This document shows, one piece after another, positions 35,436-44,452 of a DNA stretch of 64,000 nt. The number at the start of each line of letters is the position of its first letter. Position 1 is the first letter of the stretch. The notes under the pieces were generated by a model. That model made no database searches, was not told the DNA's origin, and was given only the letters and a program-made list of their open reading frames with translations. Origin of the DNA: Candidatus Hydrogenedentota bacterium. GTDB taxonomy: Bacteria; Hydrogenedentota; Hydrogenedentia; Hydrogenedentales; JAEUWI01. Location: the NCBI GenBank assembly GCA_019637335.1, contig JAHBVV010000001.1, positions 751,440 through 815,439 on the forward strand, in the 5' to 3' direction. The position numbers and the translations under genes were made by a program.

Positions 35436-38400
35436 ATGCCCCGATACCTGTCTTCCCCCGCTATCCGGATTCTGGCCGTGCTGGCCCTCGCAACGGCCGC
35501 GCACGCGGGCGCGCCCGGCGGCCTGGCGTCCATCACCGTCCCGGACGGCTTCACGGTGGAAAGCGCCATCACGCCAGGGCTCTCTTCCTATCCCATGTTC
35601 CTGGAATTCGACGAGGACGGCAACCTGTATGTTGCCGAATCAACCGGAACCGACATGACCGCCACCGCGATGATCGACAGCCCGTCGTTCATGATCCTCA
35701 AACTCTCCGACGCGGACAACGACGGCATATTCGATACGCGGACCACCTACGCCGGCGCGCTGACCTTTCCCATGGGCGTGCTGTGGCATGACGGCTCGGT
35801 GTACGTCGCGGCGCCGCCGGACTTCATCCGCTTCAAGGACACGGACGGCGACGGCGTGGCCAACGAGCGCGAGGTCCTACTCACGGGCTGGAATATGCGG
35901 AACTCGGCGAGCCTGCACGGGCCTTTTCTGGGGCCGGACGGCTGGCTCTACCTCACGCACGGGCGCCACGGCTACGACATCACGAGCAAGGAAGGGGTAC
36001 GCTTCGAGGGCGTGGCGTCGCGCATCTGGCGTTGCAAGCCCGACGGCACGCGGCTCGAACGTATGGCGGGCGGCGCCTTCGACAACCCGATCGAAGTCAT
36101 CTTTACGCCCGCCGGCGAGACCATCGGCACGATGACGTACTTCCGCGATCCCGCGCAGGGCCAGCGCGACGGGCTGATGCACTGGGTCGAGGGCGGCGTC
36201 TTTCCGAAGCCGGGCGAAAGCACCGCGGAGTTCACGCGCACGGGCCCGCTGATGCCGACCATGACCAAGTTCGCTCGGATTGCGCCGTCGGGCCTGGCCT
36301 ACTACGACAGCGACGGCTGGGGCGAGGAGTATGCCGGGAACCTCTACAGCGCGCAGTTCAATCCGCACCGCGTGCAGCGCCACGAGCTGTTTCGCGATGG
36401 CGCAACCTACCGCACCGAGGACAGCGACTTTTTCGTGTCGTCACACCCCGATTTCCACCCGACCGACGTCATTCAGGATGCGGACGGCAGCCTCCTGATC
36501 TGCGATACCGGCGGCTGGTACGTGGACGCGTGCCCCGTGTCGCGCATCTCGAAACCCGAAATCACCGGCGGGATCTACCGCGTGCGGAAGGACGGCATTG
36601 ATGTCCCCGCCGATCCCTGGGGCCGGGAAATCGCCTTCGAGGAAGTGGCGGTGGATGCGCTTCTGCCGCTGCTCGGCGATGCGCGCCCGCAGGTGAAGCG
36701 GCAGGCCTTCAGCGCGCTGCGGCGCCGGGGCGCCGAGGCCGTGCCCGCGTTGGCCGAGGCGCTGGCGGGGCACGATGACGGTGCTGTTCGCCTACAGGCC
36801 GTATGGGTTCTCGGGCAGATCGGTGGGGACGATGCCGCGTCCGCTGTGCGGGCCGCGCTGCGCGATCCGTCTTTCGAGGTGCGCATTGCCGCCGCGCGCG
36901 TGTGCGGGCTCGGGGAGGATCGGAACGCCGCGCCCGGGTTGACCGCCCTGCTCTTCGATCCCGAGCCGCCCGTGCGGCGCCAGGCCGCGACGGCCCTGGG
37001 ACGCATGAAAGCCATCGAGGCCGCCTACCTGACCTACATGGCGGCGGCGCACACCGACGACCCCTTCGAGCAGCACGCGCTGATCTATGCGGCGATTCAG
37101 ATGGAGCAGGATAAGGTGGCCCGGCTCGCGCTCGATCACACGCACCCCCGCGTGCGCCGCGCGGCGGCCATCAGCCTCGATCAGATGCCGGGCGACCTGC
37201 TGGCGGTGGAAGACGTGCTGCCCTTCCTCAACGCCGAGGACGATGCCCTGCGCGAGACCGGTCTCTGGATCGCCTCGGGCCATCCCGAGTGGTCCGGCGC
37301 GCTGCTGGCGCGCATGCGCGATTCATTGCTGGCGCCGGACTTCGACGCGGACAAAGCGGAGAACCTGCGAGAAATCCTGATCGCCTACGCCACCGGCGCC
37401 GAGGCGCAGGCCGCCATTGCGGAACTCCTCACCGGCGGCGAGGCCGACGAGCCGAGAAAGCGCTTCCTCCTCGAAATCGTCGAGAAAGCGGCGCTGGACA
37501 AGCTGCCCGTGGCCTGGGTGGAGGCCATCGGCGCGCTCATCGCGGAGGGGCCGGAGGCGCTGCGCTGGCCCGCCGTAGCGCTCGTGCAGGCCCGCGCCAT
37601 CGATGCGCACGACGCGGCGATTCTCGCGCAGGCGCACGAAACCTCGCTCCCGCTGGCCTACCGGCTCCACGCCCTGGGCGCCATTGCGCCGCGCCTCGAA
37701 ACGCTGGGCGAGGGACTGGCGGAGACCTTGCTGGAAGTGCTACGGAATACCGATGGCGATCCCGCGTTGCGCCAGGCGGCGGCCCGCATTTGCGCGTCGG
37801 CCCCGCTCGGGGATGCCGCGCTGCGCGCGCTCGCGGAGGACGTAATTCCCGCGGCGGACGTCCTCATCCTGCCGAATCTCCTGAAGGCCTTCGCGGGCAA
37901 CGAGAGTGCCGAGGTGGGCCGGGCGCTGGTCACGGGCCTGAAGGCGCCCTCCATCCCGCCGCACCTCTTGAGCCCGGCCACGCTGGAGCCCGTGCTGGCC
38001 GGCTATCCCGAGGAGGTGAAATCCGAGGCCGCGCCCCTGCTGGAGCAACACGCGGCCCAGGAGGCCGAGCGCGTCGCGAAGCTGCTGGAGCTGGAACCGC
38101 TGGTGACCTCCGGCGACGTCGGGAACGGGCGCCGCGTGTTCTTCGGCGAGAAGGCCGCCTGCTACACCTGCCACCGCATCGGCGACGAGGGCGGCTATCT
38201 CGGGCCCGACCTGACGACGGTCGGCCTGATCCGGTCCGCGCACGACATCCTGGAGTCCGTGCTGTTTCCGAACGCAAGCCTGGTGCAGGACTACGAGACC
38301 TATACGATCGAGACCGAGTGGGAAATCCACGACGGCGTGATCAGCCGCCAGGACGCCGGCAGCATCACGCTCATGACCGGCGTCGGCGAGGAAGTGCGCA

Positions 38401-38561
38401 TTAACCGCGACGAAATCACCTCCATGACAACGTCGCCGATCTCGAAAATGCCCGAGGGCCTCGACACCGCGCTGACCCGGGAAGAGCTGATCGACCTGAT
38501 CACCTTCATGATGTCGCTGAACAACGACGCCTGGCTGATGCCCGTAGCGCAGGAGGAGTGA
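35436..38561 (+). CDS. PVC-type haem-binding dehydrogenase with HEAT repeats
   Basis: About 1041 residues from ATG 35436, after GAGAGGAAAG. A signal peptide (MPRYLSSPAIRILAVLALATAAHA) precedes an NHL-like beta-propeller dehydrogenase domain (FLEFDEDGNLYVAES, FIRFKDTDGDGVANEREVLL, GPDGWLYLTHG, QDADGSLLICDTGGWY). HEAT-like alpha repeats follow (VKRQAFSALRRRGAEAVPALAEAL and later copies). A C-terminal cytochrome c domain (CYTCHRIGDEGGYLGPDL) carries the haem. The combination is typical of planctomycete, verrucomicrobial and related genomes and probably oxidises a sugar outside the cell. The substrate is unknown. Confidence 0.94.
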   Translation: MPRYLSSPAIRILAVLALATAAHAGAPGGLASITVPDGFTVESAITPGLSSYPMFLEFDEDGNLYVAESTGTDMTATAMIDSPSFMILKLSDADNDGIFDTRTTYAGALTFPMGVLWHDGSVYVAAPPDFIRFKDTDGDGVANEREVLLTGWNMRNSASLHGPFLGPDGWLYLTHGRHGYDITSKEGVRFEGVASRIWRCKPDGTRLERMAGGAFDNPIEVIFTPAGETIGTMTYFRDPAQGQRDGLMHWVEGGVFPKPGESTAEFTRTGPLMPTMTKFARIAPSGLAYYDSDGWGEEYAGNLYSAQFNPHRVQRHELFRDGATYRTEDSDFFVSSHPDFHPTDVIQDADGSLLICDTGGWYVDACPVSRISKPEITGGIYRVRKDGIDVPADPWGREIAFEEVAVDALLPLLGDARPQVKRQAFSALRRRGAEAVPALAEALAGHDDGAVRLQAVWVLGQIGGDDAASAVRAALRDPSFEVRIAAARVCGLGEDRNAAPGLTALLFDPEPPVRRQAATALGRMKAIEAAYLTYMAAAHTDDPFEQHALIYAAIQMEQDKVARLALDHTHPRVRRAAAISLDQMPGDLLAVEDVLPFLNAEDDALRETGLWIASGHPEWSGALLARMRDSLLAPDFDADKAENLREILIAYATGAEAQAAIAELLTGGEADEPRKRFLLEIVEKAALDKLPVAWVEAIGALIAEGPEALRWPAVALVQARAIDAHDAAILAQAHETSLPLAYRLHALGAIAPRLETLGEGLAETLLEVLRNTDGDPALRQAAARICASAPLGDAALRALAEDVIPAADVLILPNLLKAFAGNESAEVGRALVTGLKAPSIPPHLLSPATLEPVLAGYPEEVKSEAAPLLEQHAAQEAERVAKLLELEPLVTSGDVGNGRRVFFGEKAACYTCHRIGDEGGYLGPDLTTVGLIRSAHDILESVLFPNASLVQDYETYTIETEWEIHDGVISRQDAGSITLMTGVGEEVRINRDEITSMTTSPISKMPEGLDTALTREELIDLITFMMSLNNDAWLMPVAQEE

Positions 38562-38588
38562 GGCCTCAATCCATGGGAGACGGATTCA

Positions 38589-38819
38589 ATGCCTGAAGCA
38601 AACGCGGACACACCCGGCGGGAGCCGGAGTTTGGCAGGCGGGCCCATCGAAAACGGGAAAGCGCAGGTTCCGGCGGGGGTGAACGATGAGGCCATGGCGG
38701 AATCGCCGCAAGCGGTGAGTCGGGCGAAGGCCATGGATGCGATTCTGGAGTATCGAAAGTCGGCGCCTCCCATCAGTGACGATGAAATACATCGGATCCG
38801 CCAGGAGTTGCGTGAATAG
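38589..38819 (+). CDS. Small hypothetical protein
   Basis: A 76-residue frame with a good GGGAGACGG ribosome site before ATG 38589, 28 bases after the haem protein gene. The N-terminal half is Gly/Ala/Pro-rich; the C-terminal half is a charged helix (RAKAMDAILEYRKSAPPISDD, EIHRIRQELRE). The tail looks like a short antitoxin C-terminus, but no toxin gene follows. Function unknown. Confidence 0.5.
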   Translation: MPEANADTPGGSRSLAGGPIENGKAQVPAGVNDEAMAESPQAVSRAKAMDAILEYRKSAPPISDDEIHRIRQELRE

Positions 38820-38937
38820 GGTTCGTGTCTTACGCGAGGTCGCTGGTAGTGCCGTGTTCATTCGGTGAGCGACGGGTTCGCCGTCGGGGAAATGGCGCAC
38901 CTGCATCGCGTTCGGCGCGCCGTTGCTGGAGAGAGGG

Positions 38938-39431
38938 ATGCGCAAATTCAGAACGGTATTCTTGCCAATCGTGCTGGTCGTTGGCGTCGCGCTCTCCATG
39001 CTCGCCGAGCGTGGTTCCCGGACGACCCACACGCCGCGAGACGGGAGTCCACCGGTTGCCTGGCAGGCGCCCGGGGCGTCGCGGGCAGCGGAATCGGGCC
39101 ACGGCGCCCAGGTCCTTCAGGCGTTTCAGAACCGGCAAAGCAACGTGCAGGTGCACGGCGCGGGGACCGTCAGCCGGATACTGCCGGACGACAACCAGGG
39201 AAGCCGCCACCAGAAGTTCATTTTGACGCTGCCAGCCGGCAATACGCTCCTCATCGCCCACAATATTGACCTGGCTCCCAGCATTCCCGCTCTGGCGCCG
39301 GGGGACCTCGTCGAGTTCTACGGGTGTACGAGTGGAACGAGAAGGGGGGCGTGGTACACTGGACCCATCACGATCCGGCGGGCCGCCATGTGGGCGGCTG
39401 GCTGAAGCACAACGGGCGCACGTACCAGTAA
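38938..39431 (+). pseudogene. DUF3465-like exported protein gene with a frameshift
   Basis: Start ATG 38938 (GGAGAGAGGG upstream) opens a signal peptide (FRTVFLPIVLVVGVALSML). Then come VQVHGAGTVSRILPDDN, GSRHQKFILTLPAGNTLLIAH and PGDLVEFYG, which agree with my memory of DUF3465. At about 39318-39322 one base is missing: the next frame continues [33 protein letters not shown] and stops with TAA at 39429-39431. The original frame runs only to 39405 with an unrelated tail. A one-base deletion or sequencing error has split an otherwise normal, about 164-codon gene. Confidence 0.85.
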
Positions 39432-39443
39432 CCTTGGAGGCGC

Positions 39444-40073
39444 GTGGTGGCATTGAGCGAATCGGGTTCCCCCGCCGTGCAAACATCGCAGCCGGAGTCT
39501 TTGCATTTCACCATGCCGCCGTGGCTCTCGGCCATGGCGGCGGCGTATGCGCCCGGCGGCGCCCCGGAAGCGCGCATGGCTTTCGTGATCGAAGCCGCGC
39601 GGCGCAATGTGTCCGAACGGACGGGCGGCCCCTTCGCCGCCGCCGTGTTCGAACAGGAATCGGGGCGTCTGGTCGCCCTGGGGGTGAATCTGGTGACCAC
39701 GCAGGGCGCATCCATCCTGCACGCGGAGATCGTGGCGCTGGCGCTGGCGCAGCGCGCCGCCGGAAACTATGACCTCGGCGCGCCGGGGCTGCCCGCCCAC
39801 GAGCTGGTGACCAGCACGGAGCCCTGCGCCATGTGCCTGGGCGCGATTCCGTGGTCCGGGGTGCGGCGCGTGGTTTGCGGGGCGCGCGACGAGGACGCCC
39901 GGGCGGCGGGCTTCGACGAGGGGGCGAAACCGGCTGACTGGGCGGGGGCGTTGGCGGCCCGGGGGATTGCGGTGCTCCGCGACGTGGCGCGGGCCGAGGC
40001 GGCCGGCGTGCTGCGGGAATACGCCGACGGTGGCGGCCCCATCTACAATTCGCGCGCCGGGACCGGCGCCTGA
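39444..40073 (+). CDS. CMP/dCMP-deaminase-fold nucleoside or guanine deaminase
   Basis: A 209-residue zinc deaminase from GTG 39444 with TTGGAGG upstream. The zinc motif is HAE in ILHAEIVALALA and PCAMC in STEPCAMCLGAI, with the catalytic Glu present. The N-terminal extension and the VVCGARDEDARAAGFDEG region resemble guanine-deaminase-like (GuaD) enzymes rather than tRNA adenosine deaminase TadA. It hydrolyses an exocyclic amine of a base or nucleoside in the cytosol. It lies 12 bases after the frameshifted DUF3465 gene. Confidence 0.88.
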   Translation: MVALSESGSPAVQTSQPESLHFTMPPWLSAMAAAYAPGGAPEARMAFVIEAARRNVSERTGGPFAAAVFEQESGRLVALGVNLVTTQGASILHAEIVALALAQRAAGNYDLGAPGLPAHELVTSTEPCAMCLGAIPWSGVRRVVCGARDEDARAAGFDEGAKPADWAGALAARGIAVLRDVARAEAAGVLREYADGGGPIYNSRAGTGA

Positions 40074-40083
40074 ACGGGCCCCC

Positions 40084-40123
40084 ACAATATATTGTGACGG
40101 GGCCGGGGTGAGCTTGGTACAAT
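40084..40123 (+). promoter_or_regulatory. Promoter region of the Ser/Thr kinase gene with palindrome
   Basis: A perfect 12-base palindrome ACAATATATTGT (40084-40095) adjoins a weak -35 (TGACGG, 40095-40100), a 17-base spacer and a good -10 TACAAT (40118-40123). The palindrome could be an operator. Confidence 0.4.
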
Positions 40124-40157
40124 GGGGGGAGTCCGGCCTTACCCAGACAGGTATCCC

Positions 40158-42236
40158 ATGGCGCAAAATGAACCCCACGATCCGGAGCGGACCCAACCGC
40201 TTGATCCGCCGCCCGGGCCCGTGTTTGGCGATCGCTTTCGCGTTCGCCAGATGCTTGGCACGGGCGCGATGGGCGACGTGTACCTGGCGGAGGACCTGAA
40301 GCTCCAGCGGCGCGTGGCGATCAAGTGTATCCGGGCGGAGCACCGGGCGAGCGAGGTGCTCTTGCAGCGCATCAAGCGCGAATGCCTACTGCACGCGCGG
40401 ATCGGCGCGCACCCCAATATCGTCACGCTTTACGACATCATCGACAGCGGCGACCAGTTGCTGATCGTGATGGAGTACGTCGAAGGCGAGGCCCTGGACA
40501 AGGCGCTCTCCCGCCTGACCCACAGCGCCCGCCCGATGCCGCCGGAGCGCTGCGTCGAAATCGTGATCCAGTGCCTGGAGGCGCTCGCGCACACCCACCG
40601 CCACGGCATCATCCACCGCGACATCAAGCCGGCCAACGTTATTCTGGATCGGAAAGCGCCGGGCCGCCGCTCCGCCAAGCTCATGGACTTCGGCATCGCG
40701 CGCCTGGAGGACGAGGACCCCAACGCCACCACGCTCACGCAGCCCGGCAGCCGCAGTCCCGGCACACCGCTCTACATGGCCCCGGAACAGATCGATTCCG
40801 CGGCCTACGGCCCGGTCACGCCCGCGGCCGACATCTATGCGGTGGGCGTGATGCTCTACCACATGATTTCCGGGCGCCCGCCGTTCCTCGGCACCATGAC
40901 CGACATTTTCAACGGCCACCTCAACTTCACGCCGAAACCCTGCGCCACGGCATCGGGCGAACCGGTGGATCCCGTGCTGTGGGGCGCCATTGAGCGCGCC
41001 ATGGCCAAGCGCCCGGCCGACCGCTTCGCGTCCGCCGAGGATTTCGCGGACATGCTGCGCGGTTACCTCACGATGCGCCGGGCGTCCGGCTCGTACGCCG
41101 GCGGCGCCACGGAATTCGACGAGCCGCCGCGCCGTAAGAAGTCCTTTCGGCGCAAGTCCGCCGCGGGCTGGATCGCGCCGGTCGCCGCTGTGTTGGTCGC
41201 GGTGGCGATTGGAGTCGGCCTCTACCTCCGCGCACCGGAGCGCCAGGACGTGGAGACGCAGCAAGCCGCCCTTCCGCCGGCCCTGCCGCAGGCGGATCCG
41301 CGCGAGGCCCGACCATCCAACGCGCCGAAGCCCGAGCCGGCTGAGACTTCGCCATCCAGTGCGCCGGAGCCCGAACCCGAGCCGGTAAGGCCCGTGGCCC
41401 CATTGGAATACACCGTGCCGGCGGGCCCGGAGACCAGCGCGATTCCCGCCGCCGCGCCGGCGGAATCACCGCCCGCGCCGACGCCCGCGCCGCTGCCGGA
41501 AATTATTCCGCCCACGCCCGCAACAGACGCCGGGGCGACGGAGCCGTCGCTTCCCCGGCTCGAGGAAACGGCTGCGCCGGTCCTGGACGAGTTCCACGCG
41601 TTTCCCGCCGTGACGGAGGCCGCTGATGCGCCCATGGTAATCGTAACCGAGGCCTCGGAGTTGCCGCCCGGTAGCGGGCCGGTTGCACTGTGGGATGACC
41701 CGGTAGTGTTCGACCCGCTGGAAGGGGCCGGCGGCTTTGGCGATGCGGGCGCGCCGGGGATGGAAACCGGCGATCCGGGGCCAGCCGCCGAACTCGAGAC
41801 CGTGGCGGCGCGCGGCGAAGTGACCGTGGTTCCGCCGGCCTCCGAGACGACGCCCCCGGCGCCGGCGGCGGGTGTGGAGGCCAGGCCTATTCCCGATCCC
41901 GATGGCGGGCCGGGCGCGGATACGGCGCAACCGCGGGTGCACGTGGTGCAGGCGGGAGAAACCCTCAGAACGATCGCATCCCGGTATGGGCTGACCAGCG
42001 ACGATCTGGCTCGCTGGAATCAGTTGCGCGACCCGAATTCCCTGTTCGTCGGGCAGGAACTGTACCTCTACGAACGGCCCGGCCTCGAATCTCGCGAAGC
42101 GCCCGGGGCGGAGGCTCCCGACGAGGATCGCGGTTCGCCGGGCCAGGTCTTCAAGGAGGATCTTAAGGATGTGTTCGACAAGACAAAGCAGGGCATCCGC
42201 AATCTGGGCCGGAAGGTGCGGAACGCGGGCAAGTAA
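40158..42236 (+). CDS. Hanks-type Ser/Thr protein kinase with extracytoplasmic LysM domain
   Basis: About 692 residues from ATG 40158. The kinase domain (residues about 22-300) is complete: GTGAMGDV glycine loop, VAIK lysine, HRDIKPANV catalytic loop, DFG, APEQ and DIYAVGVMLYHM. A membrane helix follows (WIAPVAAVLVAVAIGVGLYL). A Pro/Ala/Glu-rich linker of nearly 250 residues ends in a LysM domain (VHVVQAGETLRTIASRYGLT, DDLARWNQL, LFVGQELYLYE). LysM binds peptidoglycan, so the kinase may report on cell-wall state, in the place PASTA repeats take in other phyla. The FHA regulator at 582-2000 is a conceivable target. Confidence 0.95.
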   Translation: MAQNEPHDPERTQPLDPPPGPVFGDRFRVRQMLGTGAMGDVYLAEDLKLQRRVAIKCIRAEHRASEVLLQRIKRECLLHARIGAHPNIVTLYDIIDSGDQLLIVMEYVEGEALDKALSRLTHSARPMPPERCVEIVIQCLEALAHTHRHGIIHRDIKPANVILDRKAPGRRSAKLMDFGIARLEDEDPNATTLTQPGSRSPGTPLYMAPEQIDSAAYGPVTPAADIYAVGVMLYHMISGRPPFLGTMTDIFNGHLNFTPKPCATASGEPVDPVLWGAIERAMAKRPADRFASAEDFADMLRGYLTMRRASGSYAGGATEFDEPPRRKKSFRRKSAAGWIAPVAAVLVAVAIGVGLYLRAPERQDVETQQAALPPALPQADPREARPSNAPKPEPAETSPSSAPEPEPEPVRPVAPLEYTVPAGPETSAIPAAAPAESPPAPTPAPLPEIIPPTPATDAGATEPSLPRLEETAAPVLDEFHAFPAVTEAADAPMVIVTEASELPPGSGPVALWDDPVVFDPLEGAGGFGDAGAPGMETGDPGPAAELETVAARGEVTVVPPASETTPPAPAAGVEARPIPDPDGGPGADTAQPRVHVVQAGETLRTIASRYGLTSDDLARWNQLRDPNSLFVGQELYLYERPGLESREAPGAEAPDEDRGSPGQVFKEDLKDVFDKTKQGIRNLGRKVRNAGK

Positions 42237-42275
42237 CGGCGGGCGGGCTGCCGTCCGGGCAAAGAGGAGGCGATA

Positions 42276-42935
42276 ATGCGCGGAATTCGGATGATACTGG
42301 CGATCGGGTGCGTGTTTTTGGTGTCCGACCTGGCCCGTGGCGTCGCAGCCCCCTCCGATGGGGACGGCTTCGTGCCCATGTTCAACGGGAAGGACCTCAC
42401 CGGCTGGAAGACCACGGGCAACTGGGTGGTGGAGGAGGATGGCGTGGTGACGCTCGTGCCGCGGCCGGGCGAATCGGGCTGGCAGCGCTTCGACGCCTAC
42501 CTCATGACCGAGCGGACCTACAAAGACTTCACCATCGACCTCGAATTCAAAATCCAGAAGGAAGGCAACTCCGGCGTGTTCTTCCGCGTCGGCGATCCCC
42601 TGGACCCCGTGGAGCAGGGAATTGAAGTCCAGATCCTCGACACCCACGGCCTCGAAAACCCCGGCCACCACGACTGCGGCGGCGTCATCCGAACGGCCGG
42701 CCCCACAAAAAACATGGCCAAACCAGCCGGCGAATGGAACCGCTACATCATCACCTGCATCGGCAGCCACCTCACCGTGAATCTCAACGGCGAGCAGATC
42801 ATCGACATCCAGCTCGACGAGGGCCCGATGAAAGACCGCCCCCTCGAAGGCCATATCGGTTTCCAGGACGAGGCGAAGCGGGTCTGGTACCGGAACGTGA
42901 AGATCAAGGAACTGGGCGGGGAAGCGGCGGAGTAG
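42276..42935 (+). CDS. DUF1080 (3-keto-disaccharide hydrolase-like) secreted protein
   Basis: A 219-residue concanavalin-like protein with a signal peptide (MILAIGCVFLVSDLARGVAA) and GAGGAGG upstream of ATG 42276. Family segments are FVPMFNGKDLTGWKTTGNW, FTIDLEFKIQKEGNSGVFFR, GIEVQILDTHG, GEWNRYIITCIGSHLTVNLNG and GHIGFQDEA. DUF1080 domains are abundant in planctomycetes and relatives, and some cleave 3-keto-glycosides. A partner for extracellular sugar breakdown is likely. Confidence 0.93.
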   Translation: MRGIRMILAIGCVFLVSDLARGVAAPSDGDGFVPMFNGKDLTGWKTTGNWVVEEDGVVTLVPRPGESGWQRFDAYLMTERTYKDFTIDLEFKIQKEGNSGVFFRVGDPLDPVEQGIEVQILDTHGLENPGHHDCGGVIRTAGPTKNMAKPAGEWNRYIITCIGSHLTVNLNGEQIIDIQLDEGPMKDRPLEGHIGFQDEAKRVWYRNVKIKELGGEAAE

Positions 42936-42983
42936 GCGGGGAAAGGGCGCGGAAACACCGTTTCCACCGTGATTCTTCCGGCC

Positions 42984-43010
42984 TTGCGGCGTTTTTTTGT
43001 GTGATATAAT
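42984..43010 (+). promoter_or_regulatory. Promoter of the VapB/VapC remnant locus
   Basis: TATAAT at 43005-43010 preceded by TGA, an extended -10, with TTGCGG 15 bases upstream. Transcription would start about 28 bases before ATG 43045. Confidence 0.6.
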
Positions 43011-43044
43011 GCGTCTGGCAGTCATAACGATTCGGAGAAATAGT

Positions 43045-43251
43045 ATGCGCGCCACGCTCAATATCGATGACGCCTTGCTCGATCAGGTCATGCAATATAC
43101 CGAGTCCACCAACCGCTCCGAGGCGGTTCGCCGGGCGCTGAAGGCCTATATCCGGCAGCAGGAGATCCGCCAGATTTTGGCTATGCGGGGCACGATGGAG
43201 ATTGACGATAGCTGGCGTGAACTACGTGCCCTGGACACCATGCCCCTGTGA
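43045..43251 (+). CDS. VapB-type (DUF2191, ribbon-helix-helix) antitoxin
   Basis: A 68-residue antitoxin from ATG 43045 with CGGAGAAAT upstream. RATLNIDDALLDQVMQYTES and NRSEAVRRALKAYIRQQEI form a ribbon-helix-helix; the acidic C-terminus (GTMEIDDSWRELRALD) would bind VapC. The start of the former toxin gene overlaps its stop (GTGA). Its toxin is broken, so this is now an orphan antitoxin, perhaps able to neutralise a related VapC elsewhere. Confidence 0.88.
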   Translation: MRATLNIDDALLDQVMQYTESTNRSEAVRRALKAYIRQQEIRQILAMRGTMEIDDSWRELRALDTMPL

Positions 43252-43569
43252 CGCCGATACTCGTCGATACGAGTGCGTGGGTCGACTTTTTGCGGCCCGG
43301 CTTGCAGCCCCTGGGCGAGCGGGTTGATGAACTGCTCGATGCGGATGCGCTGGCTTCTCAGGAAGGCTCGGCCCGTAGAAACGTTGGACCGCGACTGGGA
43401 AACCACTGGTAATCTCATGCGGCGCTTGCGTGAGCAGGGCATCACGGTTCCATTGACCGATGCCCTGATAGCGACCGTCGCGAAGCGGAACGGGATCGCC
43501 GTCTTGACCGCCGATGACCACTTCCGGCATTTGGGCGTTGATGTATACGCGCCCTCGGACGATCATTAG
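43248..43569 (+). pseudogene. VapC PIN toxin remnant: internal deletion and frameshift
   Basis: GTG 43248 begins a normal VapC (TPILVDTSAWVDFLRPGLQPLG, ELLDADALA), then the frame ends at TAA 43410-43412 or so in unrelated sequence. The other frame resumes the C-terminal half: VETLDRDWETTGNLMRRLRE, VPLTDALIATVAKRNGIAVL, TADDHFRHLGV, ending at 43569. The joined protein would be about 107 residues instead of about 130. Roughly 25 codons around the conserved middle Glu are missing, in addition to the frame change. A simple sequencing error cannot explain the loss, so the toxin is inactive. Confidence 0.85.
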
Positions 43570-43597
43570 CGCGGCGCCGTCGGACGGATCCCCGATC

Positions 43598-44158
43598 CTA
43601 CCGTCTCAGCGCATACCGCAACACCACGGCCCCCGAACGGAACTCCTCCCGGCCCACGAGCTCCAAGTCGACGCGCTTCGACAGCCCCGAAAAAAGGGTC
43701 GGCCCGTGGCCGGCCAGTCTGGGATGGATGATAAACTCGTATTCATCGATCAAACCCAACTCGGTCAAGGACAGCGCGAGTTTCTCCCCGCCCACGAAGA
43801 TGCCGTTGCCCGGCTCCTGCTTAAGCCGCCGGACGGCCTCGCCCACATCGCCGCGCACCAGCTCCGCGTTCCAATCCACCCGCTCCAGCGTGGTCGACAC
43901 CACGTACTTCTTCGCCCGGTGGATGGTGTGGGCGAACGGAAGCATCCACGCATCCATCCAGTCCGGGCATACGCCGGTCTCGGCCGGCTCCCGCCAGGCC
44001 TCCTCCATCATCTCGTAAACCACCCGGCCAAACAGCAGCGCATCGGCCTGTTCGATGCTGTGGGCGGCGTGGCGGTGCAATTCCTCGTCCGCAATACCTT
44101 CCCGATGATCGAAACACCCGTCCAGGGTCACATTGATGGAAAAGCGAAGGGGTCGCAT
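43598..44158 (-). CDS. Dihydrofolate-reductase-fold (RibD C-terminal-like) reductase
   Basis: A 186-residue protein of the RibD-C/YyaP family. Recognisable parts are INVTLDGCFDH at the N-terminus, ADALLFGRVVYEMME, KKYVVSTTL, GNGIFVGGEKLALSLTELGL and DEYEFIIHPRLAGHGPTLF. These bind NADPH and reduce an unidentified substrate; such genes are common singletons and are often mis-labelled as dihydrofolate reductase. It is alone on the minus strand between toxin-antitoxin loci. Confidence 0.9.
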   Translation of the reverse strand: MRPLRFSINVTLDGCFDHREGIADEELHRHAAHSIEQADALLFGRVVYEMMEEAWREPAETGVCPDWMDAWMLPFAHTIHRAKKYVVSTTLERVDWNAELVRGDVGEAVRRLKQEPGNGIFVGGEKLALSLTELGLIDEYEFIIHPRLAGHGPTLFSGLSKRVDLELVGREEFRSGAVVLRYALRR

Positions 44159-44412
44159 TGTAGTTCCTCCTCAAACGTTGCAAGAATGGGCACGCCGAAT
44201 ATAGTGATAGGTGAGTTGGACTCGGTGTTGCCTTCCAGCATTAACGATGTTACTAAGCGTCGGTTTCGGCCAGCTCGATCAAATACCCATCAAATACGGA
44301 AGTAGTTGACGCGCGGGCGTTTATATCCTATCATGCGTCTGGAGAGGCATTCCCCATCAAAGAAATAACGCAGGCAATCTGGAACAAATAAATAGTTCCA
44401 ATCCAGTGCTTG

Positions 44413-44441
44413 TTGACGAAAGGTAATCCAATGGATTATAG
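44413..44441 (+). promoter_or_regulatory. Promoter of the HigBA-like operon
   Basis: TTGACG, 17-base spacer, TTATAG (44436-44441). It would place transcription start only a few bases before ATG 44453, so the mRNA is nearly leaderless. Confidence 0.5.
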
Positions 44442-44452
44442 TTGGGGTATAG

